This document shows positions 28,658 to 37,445 of a DNA stretch of 64,000 nt, one piece after another. Source of the stretch: Devosia sp. (GTDB taxonomy: Bacteria > Pseudomonadota > Alphaproteobacteria > Rhizobiales > Devosiaceae); NCBI RefSeq assembly GCF_028290625.1, contig NZ_JAQGJM010000034.1, positions 124,001-188,000 of the forward strand, read 5' to 3'. The notes beneath the pieces were generated by a model. The model made no database searches and was not told the origin of the DNA. It was given only the letters and a program-made list of their open reading frames with translations. The stretch's first letter is position 1. Each line of letters begins with the position of its first letter. The translations under genes were made by a program, and so were the position numbers.

Positions 28658-29014
28658 TCACGGCGCCGGATGTTTGGCCAGCCAGTCCTGCATCCAGGCG
28701 ATCTCGCCCTCCTGCGCGGTGATGACGTCCTGCGCCAGCTTCTTGATCTCGGGATCGGTGCCGTGCTCCAGCACCACTTTAGCCATAGCGATGGCGCCCT
28801 GGTGATGCGGAATCATACCGCGGACGAAGTCGATATCCGCATCGCCGGAATAGTCGATTTCCATGGCGGAATGCATATCCATGTTAGCGGCCTTGTAGGC
28901 CGTGGTCGCGGCAGTGTCGGTGGCCGTGGCACCATGATCCATGTGCATCTCTTGCGCTGCGGTGGACAGAACGAGGGCCAGGATGAGGGCAGATGCAAGC
29001 AGCAGGGGTTTCAT
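28658..29014 (-). CDS. DUF305 family exported protein
   Basis: 118-residue protein from ATG 29014 (MKPLLLASALILALVLSTAAQ), with a signal peptide of about 19-20 residues. The DUF305 core is plain: DIDFVRGMIPHHQGAIAMAKVVLEHGTDPEIKKLAQDVITAQEGEIAWMQDWL, with the HHQGA pair. A Met/His-rich N-terminus (EMHMDHGA, ANMDMHSAMEID) suggests periplasmic metal binding, as reported for CopM-like members. Ribosome site aaggagacc before the ATG. Divergent from the CDF metal exporter and may share its control region. Confidence 0.9.
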   Translation of the reverse strand: MKPLLLASALILALVLSTAAQEMHMDHGATATDTAATTAYKAANMDMHSAMEIDYSGDADIDFVRGMIPHHQGAIAMAKVVLEHGTDPEIKKLAQDVITAQEGEIAWMQDWLAKHPAP

Positions 29015-29128
29015 AGGTGGTCTCCTTTTACGACTGTGTGGCGGTTGTGCAATGTTGACCCGTGGGAAGGTCAAGCCCGTCTGCGCAGTAGTTTCTGACG
29101 CGGAAAACACGGCGTGGGTTGCACAAAT

Positions 29129-29150
29129 CATATGAACGTGCATTCATATG
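29129..29150. promoter_or_regulatory. Palindrome CATATGAA-N6-TTCATATG, SmtB/ArsR-type operator candidate
   Basis: Perfect 8-bp arms around CGTGCA. The core TGAA-N6-TTCA resembles operators of metal-sensing ArsR/SmtB repressors. It lies 28 bp before the CDF exporter start and about 115 bp before the divergent DUF305 gene. Confidence 0.6.
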
Positions 29151-29177
29151 TTAGAATTTCAACCCGGACCGCCGACG

Positions 29178-30191
29178 ATGACCGCTCACGACCATAGCGC
29201 CCACGAGCACGACCATGCCGAGCATGACCACGATCATGATCATGGTGGGCACGAGCATGGCCACGAGGGTCACAGTCACGCGCCCGAGGTCAGCAGTACC
29301 AATGAGAAGGTAGTGCTGGCGGGGCTGATGCTGACGGCGGGGTTCATGGTGGTCGAGATCATCGGCGGCGCCATGTCGGGCTCGCTGGCGCTGATCGCCG
29401 ACGCCGGGCATATGCTGACCGATGCCGCGGCGCTGGCGCTGGCCTGGACGGGTTTCCGGCTCGGCCGACGCGCCTCGGACGGCAAGCGCACCTTCGGCTA
29501 TTTGCGATTCGAAGTGGTGGCCGGCTTCGTCAACGCGCTGGCCCTGCTCGGACTGACGGTGTGGATTCTTTACGAGGCGGTGATGCGGCTGCTGTCGGGG
29601 GAAGGCCATATCCTGGCCGGCCCGATGCTGGCGGTCGCGGTGGCGGGGCTGGTCGTCAACGGGCTGGTGTTTTTCATCCTGACGCGGGGCGACAAGGAGC
29701 ACATCAACATCAAGGGCGCCATGCTGCACGTCATGGGCGATCTACTGGGTTCGGTGGCGGCGATCGGCGCGGCGATCGTGATCTGGTTCACCGGCTGGAC
29801 GCCGATCGACCCGATCCTGTCGGTGCTGCTCTCGGCGCTGATCCTGCGCAGCGGTTGGTCGCTGCTCAAGAGCTCGCTCAATATCCTGATGGAGGGCGTG
29901 CCGGGCAATGTGGTGATCGATGAGGTGCGCGGTGCGCTGTCATCGGTCGAGGGCGTCAAGGCCATTTCCCACATGCATATCTGGTCGATCACGTCGGGCA
30001 AACCGGCGGCGACGCTGGAGCTGTCACTGGCCGACGGTGCCGACGCGGCGGCCACCACCGAGCGGGTCAAGGCGGTGTTGGCCGAGCGCTACGCCATCGG
30101 CCACGCGACGGTGGAAATCGACTGGCGCGGCTCGGTTGGCACCTGTCCCCTGCCCCAGTCGACAGCACCGGTTCACGCGCATTCGCATTGA
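29178..30191 (+). CDS. Cation diffusion facilitator, CzcD/ZitB-type zinc exporter
   Basis: 337-residue inner-membrane metal/proton antiporter. A His-rich N-terminus (about residues 3-36, repeated HDHD/HEHGHEGHSH) is followed by six membrane segments. The Zn site residues appear as DAGHMLTD in the second helix and HVMGD in the fifth (both H-x3-D), the pattern of Zn-preferring CDFs. A soluble C-terminal domain begins near VDEVRGALSSVEGVKAISHMHIWSI. ATG 29178 is preferred over ATG 29148, which overlaps the operator palindrome. Metal identity is inferred from the H-x3-D pair; Cd or Co is also possible. Confidence 0.9.
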   Translation: MTAHDHSAHEHDHAEHDHDHDHGGHEHGHEGHSHAPEVSSTNEKVVLAGLMLTAGFMVVEIIGGAMSGSLALIADAGHMLTDAAALALAWTGFRLGRRASDGKRTFGYLRFEVVAGFVNALALLGLTVWILYEAVMRLLSGEGHILAGPMLAVAVAGLVVNGLVFFILTRGDKEHINIKGAMLHVMGDLLGSVAAIGAAIVIWFTGWTPIDPILSVLLSALILRSGWSLLKSSLNILMEGVPGNVVIDEVRGALSSVEGVKAISHMHIWSITSGKPAATLELSLADGADAAATTERVKAVLAERYAIGHATVEIDWRGSVGTCPLPQSTAPVHAHSH

Positions 30192-30212
30192 CATCGGCGG
30201 GCGAAATTGTTA

Positions 30213-30230
30213 GTTAAGGTTATGCTTAAC
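30213..30230 (+). promoter_or_regulatory. Operator GTTAAG-N6-CTTAAC at arsR start
   Basis: Inverted repeat with 6-bp arms that includes the ATG of the ArsR gene (30222), suggesting autorepression at the start codon. Near-identical sequence begins the deleted ArsR copy at 5999. Confidence 0.6.
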
Positions 30231-30578
30231 CAACAGTCGCACCCGAATCTCGATCTCATGTTCCAGGCCCTGGCCGATCCGACGCGACGGGGCATGGTGG
30301 AGCGGCTGAGCCGCGGCCCGGTTTCGGTGAGTGAACTGGCCAAGCCGTTTGCGATGAGCCTGCCAGCCGTGGTGCAGCATCTGCAGATGCTGGAGGCCAG
30401 CGGGCTGGTCAGCTCGGAGAAGGTTGGTCGCGTGCGCACGGTGCGCATCGAGGCGGAGGCGCTGAGCCAGGCCGAACAATGGATCAACGAACGCCGCACC
30501 AATTGGGTCAAGCGGCTGGACCGGCTGGGCGACTTTCTCGCTGCCACCGCCGATGACGAGCCCGAGAGCAAGGCATGA
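30222..30578 (+). CDS. ArsR-family regulator (SRPBCC-linked type)
   Basis: 118-residue winged-helix regulator: MLNQQSHPNLDLMFQALADPTRRGMVERLS, then VSVSELAKPFAMSLPAVVQHLQMLEASGLVSSEKVGRVRTVRI. It lacks the Cys pair (CVC) of arsenic sensors and obvious metal-ligand sets, and belongs to the type commonly found beside an SRPBCC protein. Its stop overlaps the next gene by four bases. It lies 30 bp after the CDF gene but has its own start-site operator, so it is probably a separate unit with the SRPBCC gene. Ligand unknown. Confidence 0.88.
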   Translation: MLNQQSHPNLDLMFQALADPTRRGMVERLSRGPVSVSELAKPFAMSLPAVVQHLQMLEASGLVSSEKVGRVRTVRIEAEALSQAEQWINERRTNWVKRLDRLGDFLAATADDEPESKA

Positions 30579-31045
30579 CCGAACGGACGATCACGCACGC
30601 TATGTTCACGCTGGAGCGGCACTATCCGGCCGGCCTGGCGCGGGTATGGAAGGCGCTGTCGGACCCGGTGTCCAAGAAAAAATGGTTCGAGGCGCCCGAG
30701 ACCTGGGAGAAAGATGTCCACCAGATGGACTTCCGGGTTGGCGGCCGCGAGACCAGCGTCGGCGGTCCGCCAGGCGGGCCGGTGATCACGTTCGAGGCGC
30801 TGTACTACGACATCGTGGTCAATGAGCGCATCGTTTACAGCTATGACATGCTGGTGGGCGACAAGCGTATTTCGGTGTCGCTGGCCGCGTTCGAATTGAA
30901 ATCGGAGGGCGACGCGACGCGGCTGGTGCTGACCGAGCACGGTTGCTATCTCGATGGCTCCGACGACGGCAGCGAGCGCAAGCGCGGCACCGGCGGATTG
31001 CTCGACAAGCTGGGCGCCTATCTCGCCCGCGAAATGGCGAACTAG
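30575..31045 (+). CDS. SRPBCC/AHSA1-type ligand-binding protein
   Basis: 156-residue START-fold protein of the AHSA1 group: FTLERHYPAGLARVWKALSDPVSKKKWFEAPETW, then TFEALYYDIVVNERIVYSYDM and TRLVLTEHG. It overlaps the ArsR gene by ATGA. Such ArsR/SRPBCC pairs are common in Proteobacteria, with the SRPBCC protein thought to bind a hydrophobic small molecule or modify the stress response; the actual ligand is unknown. CobF begins six bases after its stop, so the pair may be transcribed into the cob genes. Confidence 0.88.
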   Translation: MTERTITHAMFTLERHYPAGLARVWKALSDPVSKKKWFEAPETWEKDVHQMDFRVGGRETSVGGPPGGPVITFEALYYDIVVNERIVYSYDMLVGDKRISVSLAAFELKSEGDATRLVLTEHGCYLDGSDDGSERKRGTGGLLDKLGAYLAREMAN

Positions 31046-31050
31046 CCGGC

Positions 31051-31800
31051 ATGAAAACCATTCTGCTCGTGGGCGTCGGCACCGGAAATCCGGAGCATGT
31101 GACCATTCAGGCCATCAACGCGCTCAACCGCGCCGATGTGCTGCTGATCCCCGACAAGGGCGAAAGCAAGAGCGAGCTGGCCGAGCTGCGCCGCGATATC
31201 GTGCGGCGGTACGTGACCAATCCGGCGACCCGGTCGGTGGAGTTTGCGCCGCCGGTGCGTGATGCGGGCACGCCCGATTATGCCGAGCGGGTGGCCGATT
31301 GGCATGGCGAATTGGCGCGGCAGTTCGGGCAATTGCTGGATCAGCATGTGGGCGACGGCGGGATCGCGGCGTTTCTGGTATGGGGCGATCCGGGGCTTTA
31401 TGACAGCACGATCCGGATTTTCGAGCGGTTGCGGGCCGCTGCGCCGGGCGCTTACGGCCTCGAGATTATCCCCGGCATCAGCAGTATCCAGGCGCTGACG
31501 GCCGCCCATGGCATTGCGCTCAATCGGATTGGCGAGCCGGTGCATATCACCACCGGGCGGCGGCTGGCGCAGGGCGACCGGCGTGGCGATACGCTGGTGA
31601 TGCTCGATGGACAGATGGCGTTTGCCAGCGTCGATGCCGACCTCGATATCTTCTGGGGGGCGTATCTGGGGACGGCGGATGAACTGCTGATCAGCGGGCG
31701 CCTGCGCGACGTCGCCAACCAGATCGTCGAGGCAAGGCGACTGGCGCGCGAAAAGCATGGCTGGATCATGGATACGTATTTACTACGCGAGCGGGACTGA
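31051..31800 (+). CDS. cobF: Precorrin-6A synthase (deacetylating) CobF
   Basis: SAM-dependent methyltransferase of 249 residues that methylates C1 of precorrin-5 with loss of the acetyl group, in aerobic B12 synthesis. TP_methylase fold with N-terminal GVGTGNPEHVTIQAINALNRADVLLIPDKG, the GDPGLYDSTIRIFERL loop and EIIPGISSIQALTAAHGIALN. CobF-specific content includes the long segment DFGTPDYAERV-like region and the C-terminal REKHGWIMDTYLL. First gene of the cob cluster, placed just after the ArsR/SRPBCC pair. Confidence 0.9.
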   Translation: MKTILLVGVGTGNPEHVTIQAINALNRADVLLIPDKGESKSELAELRRDIVRRYVTNPATRSVEFAPPVRDAGTPDYAERVADWHGELARQFGQLLDQHVGDGGIAAFLVWGDPGLYDSTIRIFERLRAAAPGAYGLEIIPGISSIQALTAAHGIALNRIGEPVHITTGRRLAQGDRRGDTLVMLDGQMAFASVDADLDIFWGAYLGTADELLISGRLRDVANQIVEARRLAREKHGWIMDTYLLRERD

Positions 31801-31866
31801 CAGGCGGCTTTGTCTCGGCGGCATGATCATATAAAGATCAGGCCCCATGCCTGTTGGACCTGTCTT

Positions 31867-33219
31867 TTGACCCAGCTTAACCTTGCACCATCGGCGTCGA
31901 GCCCTGCCCGCGACCAGCGTCGCGGCGCCTGCCCGACGCTGCGCGAGCCGATGCAGACTGGCGACGGACTATTGGTGCGGTTGCGGCCGGTGGGGGGCGT
32001 GATCTCGCCAGATCAGCTGCGCGCCGTGGCGGGCTCGGCCGAGCGGTTCGGCAACGGCCAGATTGAGATTACCGCGCGCGGCAATGTGCAGGTGCGGGGA
32101 TTGCGCGCCGACGCGGTCGCGGCATTCGCGCAGGGCATCGAGACGGTCGTCGCGATTGAAACCGGACTGGTGATCGAGGTCTCACCGCTGGCAGGGCTTG
32201 ATCTGCATGAAATTGCCGATCCACGGCCGCTGGCGGAGGCGATCCGTAAAGCGGTGGCGGATGGCGCGCTGGAGGCGGCGCTGGGGCCGAAAGTGACGGT
32301 GGTAGTCGATGGTGGCGGGCGTGTTGGGCGCTATGGGCTTTCGGCCGACATTCGGCTGACGGCGGGGGGCTCTACGGATGCGCCGATGTGGGCGCTTGAG
32401 GTGGGCGGGAACGCAATCGGCCTGCTTCGGACGCAAGACGCTGCCGGGGCGGTCTGGGCGATGTTGAGCCTGATCGCCGAACTCGGGCCGCGTGGCCGAG
32501 GACGCAATCTGAATGTGGCTGCAATGCGGCAGGCGCTCGCGCCGTTGGTCGCTGCGGCGTCAATTCCGCCCGCCCCTGTCCGGCCGGAGCCAGATAGGAT
32601 TGAACTGACCAATGGGCGCGTAGGGGCGATTGTCGGTCTTGCCTTTGGCGCGGCAAGTGCTGCGGCGCTGACCGGGCTTGCGGACGCGGCGCAACACGCC
32701 GGCATTGCTGAGTTTCATCTGGCGCCGCAGCATCGGTTGATCGGCATCTGTGCAACGGAGGCGGATGCGGCGCGCTTTCAGCAGGCGGCGGGGGCATTGG
32801 GCTTCATCATTTCCGCCGCCGATCCACGCCGTGCGATCAGCGCCTGCATTGGCAGTGAGGGCTGCGCATCGGGCACCATCGCGGCGCGGCCCGTGGCGGA
32901 AACGCTGGCACAGGCGGAGGCGGAGTTTTTCGATGGCTCGTTTGCGCTGCATGTGTCGGGGTGCGCCAAGGGCTGCGCGCATCCGAGTCCGGCGCTACTG
33001 ACGCTGGTGGGCAATGAGGCCGGTGTGGACCTGGTGGTCGATGGCAGCGCCAAAAGCGCGCCAACATTGCATCTGGCGAGCGACGCCGTGCCAACTGGGG
33101 TGCGACGGCTGGCGGCGTTGTGGCGGGGCGAACGAAAGCTGGGAGAATCCGTCGCGGCGTGCTTCAAGCGGCTCGGCGCGGCTTCGATCGCCGCTGCGGT
33201 TCGGCAAGGCTGGCAATGA
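31867..33219 (+). CDS. cobG: Precorrin-3B synthase CobG
   Basis: Fe-S monooxygenase of about 450 residues, nitrite/sulfite-reductase fold, oxidising precorrin-3A to 3B with O2. RRGACPTL near the N-terminus is the typical opening. The [4Fe-4S] ligands appear as CIGSEGC and SGCAKGC near residues 330-380. The start is unsure: the frame is open from TTG 31810, and TTG 31867 (LTQLNLAP) keeps the conserved opening, while ATG 31951 would remove it. No good ribosome site is visible. Its presence marks the oxygen-dependent cobalamin route. The stop overlaps cobH. Confidence 0.88.
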   Translation: MTQLNLAPSASSPARDQRRGACPTLREPMQTGDGLLVRLRPVGGVISPDQLRAVAGSAERFGNGQIEITARGNVQVRGLRADAVAAFAQGIETVVAIETGLVIEVSPLAGLDLHEIADPRPLAEAIRKAVADGALEAALGPKVTVVVDGGGRVGRYGLSADIRLTAGGSTDAPMWALEVGGNAIGLLRTQDAAGAVWAMLSLIAELGPRGRGRNLNVAAMRQALAPLVAAASIPPAPVRPEPDRIELTNGRVGAIVGLAFGAASAAALTGLADAAQHAGIAEFHLAPQHRLIGICATEADAARFQQAAGALGFIISAADPRRAISACIGSEGCASGTIAARPVAETLAQAEAEFFDGSFALHVSGCAKGCAHPSPALLTLVGNEAGVDLVVDGSAKSAPTLHLASDAVPTGVRRLAALWRGERKLGESVAACFKRLGAASIAAAVRQGWQ

Positions 33220-33848
33220 CAGAATACGACTACATCAAGGATGGGGACGCCATCTATCGGGCATCGTTCGCCATCATCCGGGCGGAAGCTGATTTCTCGG
33301 GTTTTTCGCCGGAGGAAACCGACGTTGCCGTCCGCATGGTGCATGCCGCGGGATTGGTAGAGGCGGCGCGGCAGTTCGTGTTCGGCGCGGGATTTGTGGC
33401 AGCGGCTCGTGCCGCGCTACAGGGCGGCGCGCCGATCCTATGCGATGCCGAAATGGTGGCGCGGGGCGTGACGGCGGCCCGGTTGCCGGCGAATAACGAG
33501 GTCATCTGCACCCTGCGCGACCCGCGCACGCCCGGTATTGCCGCCGAGATCGGCAATACCCGTTCGGCGGCGGCGTTGCGCCTGTGGACCGAGCGCATGG
33601 CCGGCTCAATCGTCGCCATCGGCAATGCACCAACGGCACTGTTCCACCTGCTTGAGCTGCTGCGCGACGGCGCGCCGAAGCCCGCGGCAATTCTTGGAAT
33701 GCCGGTCGGCTTTGTCGGCGCGACCGAGTCCAAGGATGCGCTGGCGGAGAATTCCTATGGCGTGCCGTTCGCCATTGTGCGCGGGCGGCTGGGGGGTAGT
33801 GCGATCACCGCCGCGGCGCTCAATGCGCTGGCGAGGCCGGGACTATGA
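33216..33848 (+). CDS. cobH: Precorrin-8X methylmutase CobH
   Basis: 210-residue isomerase moving the C11 methyl to C12, giving hydrogenobyrinate. Family pieces are YDYIKDGDAIYRASFAIIRAEAD, VAVRMVHAAG with the catalytic His (about residue 43), LCDAEMVARGV and GMPVGFVGATESKDAL. Overlaps cobG and cobI by four bases each (ATGA), so translation is coupled along the operon. Confidence 0.94.
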   Translation: MTEYDYIKDGDAIYRASFAIIRAEADFSGFSPEETDVAVRMVHAAGLVEAARQFVFGAGFVAAARAALQGGAPILCDAEMVARGVTAARLPANNEVICTLRDPRTPGIAAEIGNTRSAAALRLWTERMAGSIVAIGNAPTALFHLLELLRDGAPKPAAILGMPVGFVGATESKDALAENSYGVPFAIVRGRLGGSAITAAALNALARPGL

Positions 33849-34567
33849 GCGGCAAGTTGATCGGGGTTGGCACCGGGCCGGGCGATCCGGAATTGCTGAC
33901 ACTCAAGGCGGTTCGCGCGATCGCAAGCGCCGATGTGGTGGCCTACTTCGCCAAGCGCGGCAATGCCAGCAACGCGCGGGCCATCGTCGCGGATCTGCTC
34001 ACCGGGCAGATTGAAGAGCCCCTGCACTATCCGGTGACCACCGAAATCGCACGGGACCATGCGGACTACAGTTCGGCCATCGATGGGTTCTATGTCGAAG
34101 CGGCGGAGCGGGTGGCGGGGCACTTGGCCGCCGGCCGCAACGTCGTCGTGCTGAGCGAGGGCGATCCGCTGTTCTACGGCTCCTATATGCATCTGCATGT
34201 GCGGCTTGCGACGCGGTTCGATACCGAGGTCATTCCCGGCATCACCGCCATGTCGGGCTGCTGGTCGCATGCGGGCTTACCGCTGGTGCAGGGTGACGAT
34301 GTATTGAGCGTGCTGCCCGGCACGCTGGGCGAAGCCGAACTCACCCGTCGACTGGGCGATACCGGCGGCGCCGTGATCATGAAGGTGGGCCGCAACCTGC
34401 CAAAAATTCGCCGCGCCATCGCCGAGGCCGGGAAGCTGGCCACGGCGATCTATGTCGAGCGCGGCACGATGGCCAATGGCCACTCGATCCGGCTGGCCGA
34501 CAAGCCGGACGACGAGGCGCCCTACTTTGCGCTGATCCTGGTGCCGGGCTGGACGGGGCGGCCATGA
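33845..34567 (+). CDS. cobI: Precorrin-2 C20-methyltransferase CobI
   Basis: 240-residue SAM-dependent methyltransferase acting on C20 of precorrin-2. Motifs: GVGTGPGDPELLTLKAVRAIASADVVAYF at the N-terminus, VVLSEGDPLFYGSYMHLH, and EVIPGITAMSGCWSHAGLPL. The distinguishing feature from other cob methylases is the LTLKA-V-R opening with the YPVTTEIARDHADY segment. ATGA overlaps on both sides. Confidence 0.93.
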   Translation: MSGKLIGVGTGPGDPELLTLKAVRAIASADVVAYFAKRGNASNARAIVADLLTGQIEEPLHYPVTTEIARDHADYSSAIDGFYVEAAERVAGHLAAGRNVVVLSEGDPLFYGSYMHLHVRLATRFDTEVIPGITAMSGCWSHAGLPLVQGDDVLSVLPGTLGEAELTRRLGDTGGAVIMKVGRNLPKIRRAIAEAGKLATAIYVERGTMANGHSIRLADKPDDEAPYFALILVPGWTGRP

Positions 34568-35325
34568 GCGGCAAGCTGGTCATTGTCGGCCTCGGGCCGG
34601 GTAGCGCCGAGCAGGTCACGCCGCAGGCCAGCGCCGCCGTCGCGGCGGCGGAGGTGTTTTTCGGCTATGGGCCTTATCTCGACCGGCTGGCGCTGCGGCC
34701 TGACCAGAGGCGCGTGGCTTCCGACAATCGCGAGGAACTCAGCCGCGCCAAGGCCGCGCTGCATGCGGCGGCGGGCGGGGCGCATGTCTGCGTCGTTTCG
34801 GGGGGCGATCCTGGGGTTTTCGCCATGGCAGCCGCCGTGTGCGAGGCAATCGAGGAGGATGTGGAATCCTGGCGTGAAATCGACCTCGAAATTGTTCCCG
34901 GCGTGACCGCAATGCTGGCAGTGGCGGCACGGGCGGGGGCGCCGCTAGGGCATGATTTCTGCGCCATTTCGCTGTCCGATAATCTCAAGCCGTGGGCGGT
35001 GATCGAGCAGCGCTTGCGCGCCGTCGCCACTGTCGGGCTGGTGATCGCGCTCTACAATCCCATCAGTCGCGCGCGGCCCTGGCAGCTTGGCTCCGCTTTC
35101 GCCATCCTGCGCGAGGTGCTGCCCTGGACTACGCCAGTGATCTTCGGGCGGGCCGCCGGACGGCCGGACGAGGCCATCGCCGTCACTACGCTGGCGGACG
35201 CCGACGCAACGCGCGCCGACATGGCGACCTGTGTCATCATCGGCTCGGCCGAGACCCGCCTCATCGAGCGGCCAGGACGGCAGCCGCTGGTCTATTCGCC
35301 GCGCTCGAGTGGGGTGATGCCGTGA
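34564..35325 (+). CDS. cobJ: Precorrin-3B C17-methyltransferase CobJ
   Basis: 253-residue methyltransferase that contracts the ring and methylates C17. Motifs: IVGLGPGSAEQVTPQASAAVAAAEVFFGYGPYLDRL, VVSGGDPGVFAMAAAVCEAI, VPGVTAMLAVAARAGAPLGHDFCAISLSDNLKPW, and YNPISRARPWQLGSAFAIL. All are CobJ/CbiH hallmarks. Overlaps cobI by four bases and cobL by four (GTGA). Confidence 0.94.
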   Translation: MSGKLVIVGLGPGSAEQVTPQASAAVAAAEVFFGYGPYLDRLALRPDQRRVASDNREELSRAKAALHAAAGGAHVCVVSGGDPGVFAMAAAVCEAIEEDVESWREIDLEIVPGVTAMLAVAARAGAPLGHDFCAISLSDNLKPWAVIEQRLRAVATVGLVIALYNPISRARPWQLGSAFAILREVLPWTTPVIFGRAAGRPDEAIAVTTLADADATRADMATCVIIGSAETRLIERPGRQPLVYSPRSSGVMP

Positions 35326-36527
35326 GATGGCTGGCCATTGTGGGGATTGGCGAGGACGGGATTGCCGGGCTTGGTGAGACCGCCAGGCGGCGGATCGCGC
35401 AGGCCGATATCGTCTTTGGCGGCGCGCGGCATCTCGAATTGGCGGGCGCTATCATCACCGGTGAGCGACGCGCATGGGATAGCCCGTTCATCCGCTCGAT
35501 CGAAGCGGTGCTGGCCGAACGCGGCCGCGCGGTCTGCGTGCTGGCTTCGGGCGATCCATTCCACTATGGCGTCGGCGCCACGCTGTCGCGCCATGTCGAC
35601 GCCGCCGAAATGGAGGTGTTGCCGCATCCCTCATCGTTCAGTCTTGCCGCAGGGCGCATGGGTTGGCCGTTGCAGGATGTCATCTGCCTGTCGCTGCATG
35701 GGCGCGCGCTGGACCTGATCCGACCGCATCTGCATCCCGGCGCGCGTATTCTGGCGCTGACGTCGGATGAGGCAGGACCGGCGACGCTGGCGCAGTCGCT
35801 CGATGCCACGGGGTTTGGGGAAACGACCATCACCGTGCTGGAGGCACTGGGCGGACCTGAGGAAAAGGTGCGGGTGGCAACCGCCGCCCGGTTTGCCCTG
35901 CCCCACATCAACCCGCTCAATATCTGCGCCATCGAGGTTGCCGCTGCGCCTGGGGCGCGCATTTTGCCGTTCACGGCCGGTCGCGACGATGCGTTGTTTG
36001 AGCATGACGGGCAGATCACCAAGCGCGAGGTCCGGGCGCTGACGCTGGCTGCGCTGGCGCCGAGGCGGGGGGAATTGTTGTGGGATATCGGCGCGGGTTC
36101 GGGCTCGGTGGGTATCGAGTGGATGCTGGCGGATGTGAGCCTGCGCGTTATCGCCATTGAAGCGGACGCCGAGCGGGTGGTGCGGATCGGGCGCAATGCG
36201 GCGGCTTTTGGAGTGCCGGATTTGCGGGTTGTGCATGGGGCGGCACCGATAGCTTTGGGCGACCTGCCCCGGCCTGATGCGATTTTTATTGGCGGTGGCG
36301 GTACGGAGCGGGGTGTGATGGACGCGGCCGTGGCGGCGCTGCCCTCAGGCGGACGGCTGGTCGCCAACGCGGTGACCACGCAGTTGGAGGCCTTACTACT
36401 GGCCCGGCATGTGGAACTGGGCGGGCAGCTCACGCGCATTGCCATCGACCGTGCGGCGCCAATTGGCGGCATGACGGGGTGGCGGCCGCACATGCCGATC
36501 ACGCAATGGAGCTGGATTAAGCCATGA
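35322..36527 (+). CDS. cobL: Precorrin-6Y C5,15-methyltransferase (decarboxylating) CobL
   Basis: 401-residue bifunctional methylase. The N-terminal CbiE-like half (about 1-200: [48 protein letters not shown]) methylates C5. The C-terminal CbiT-like half (about 210-401: [18 protein letters not shown], a SAM-binding loop) methylates C15 and removes the acetate carboxyl. GTG 35322 is chosen because it gives the GTGA overlap with cobJ and the standard N-terminus. In many rhizobia cobK sits between cobJ and cobL; here it is absent. Confidence 0.93.
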   Translation: MRWLAIVGIGEDGIAGLGETARRRIAQADIVFGGARHLELAGAIITGERRAWDSPFIRSIEAVLAERGRAVCVLASGDPFHYGVGATLSRHVDAAEMEVLPHPSSFSLAAGRMGWPLQDVICLSLHGRALDLIRPHLHPGARILALTSDEAGPATLAQSLDATGFGETTITVLEALGGPEEKVRVATAARFALPHINPLNICAIEVAAAPGARILPFTAGRDDALFEHDGQITKREVRALTLAALAPRRGELLWDIGAGSGSVGIEWMLADVSLRVIAIEADAERVVRIGRNAAAFGVPDLRVVHGAAPIALGDLPRPDAIFIGGGGTERGVMDAAVAALPSGGRLVANAVTTQLEALLLARHVELGGQLTRIAIDRAAPIGGMTGWRPHMPITQWSWIKP

Positions 36528-37279
36528 CCGTGCATTTCATCGGCGCCGGCCCCGGCGCGGCCGATTTGATCACCGTGCGCGGGCGCGACCTGTTAGCGCG
36601 GTGCCCGGTGTGCCTCTATGCCGGCTCGATCGTGCCGAAGGAACTGCTGGCCTATTGCCCGCTAGATGCACGGATCGTCGATACGGCGTCGTTGTCGCTG
36701 GATGATATCGAGGCGGAGTATGCGGCGGCGGAGGCGGCTGGGCAGGATGTAGCGCGGTTGCATTCGGGCGACCTCTCGGTGTGGAGCGCAGTGGCCGAGC
36801 AGATCCGGCGGCTGGAGCGGCTGGCGATTGGCTATACGCTGACGCCGGGCGTACCGGCTTTTGCGGCAGCAGCGGCAGCGCTGGGGCGGGAGCTGACCAT
36901 ACCGGGCGTGGCACAAAGCCTGGTGCTGACGCGGGTTTCGGGACGGGCATCACCGATGCCCGTGGATGAGACGCTGGCGGGGTTCGGCGCGACCGGGGCG
37001 ACGCTGGCGATCCACCTGGCGATCCATGCGCTGGATCGCGTGGTGGCGGAATTGACGCCGATCTATGGGGCCGATTGCCCGGTGGCAATTGTTGTGCGGG
37101 CGTCGTGGCCGGAGGAGCGGGTCGTGCGCGGCACGCTGGGGGATATCGAGGCGCAGGTCGCCAGCGATCCGATCGAGCGCACCGCGATCATCTTTGTCGG
37201 CCCCGGCCTGGGGGCCGAGGACTTTCGCGAAAGTGCGCTTTACAGCGCTGATTATCCGAGGCGATTTCGGGGGGTGTAG
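36524..37279 (+). CDS. cobM: Precorrin-4 C11-methyltransferase CobM
   Basis: 251-residue SAM-dependent methyltransferase producing precorrin-5. Motifs: [56 protein letters not shown] and [31 protein letters not shown], all typical of CobM/CbiF. Overlaps cobL by ATGA. Last gene of the operon; family C and D palindromes begin at its stop codon and may end the message. Confidence 0.94.
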   Translation: MTVHFIGAGPGAADLITVRGRDLLARCPVCLYAGSIVPKELLAYCPLDARIVDTASLSLDDIEAEYAAAEAAGQDVARLHSGDLSVWSAVAEQIRRLERLAIGYTLTPGVPAFAAAAAALGRELTIPGVAQSLVLTRVSGRASPMPVDETLAGFGATGATLAIHLAIHALDRVVAELTPIYGADCPVAIVVRASWPEERVVRGTLGDIEAQVASDPIERTAIIFVGPGLGAEDFRESALYSADYPRRFRGV

Positions 37280-37343
37280 GCCCCTCATCCACCCTTCGCG
37301 CACCTTCTCCCACGAGGGGAGAAGGGGGACACGGTGGATGAGC
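37280..37343. repeat. Palindromic repeat, family C (short copy)
   Basis: CCCCTCATCCACCC at the left and GGTGGATGAG at the right, inner hairpin CACCTTCTCCCACGAGGGGAGAAGGGG. Begins at the cobM stop. It is a shorter relative of 23530-23654. Confidence 0.75.
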
Positions 37344-37352
37344 TAAGAGTGG

Positions 37353-37423
37353 AGCCACCCCTCGCCCCTTGCGGGAGAGGGACAGCTTGCGACGCGTTCA
37401 GCGGAGCAAGCAGGGTGAGGGGT
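37353..37423. repeat. Palindromic repeat, family D
   Basis: CCACCCCTCGCCCCTTGCGGG...AGCAGGGTGAGGGGT: ends CACCCCTC / GAGGGGT-like inverted, with inner arms GCTTGC / GCAAGC around GACGCGTTCAGCGGA. Single copy in the window, between cobM and the nucleoside hydrolase. Confidence 0.6.
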
Positions 37424-37445
37424 TTGCCGCCGCAGCCACTAGCCC

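Noticed and set aside
31801..31866. Possible cobalamin riboswitch between cobF and cobG
   Set aside because: Only 66 bp, with no recognisable B12-box; too short for the aptamer.
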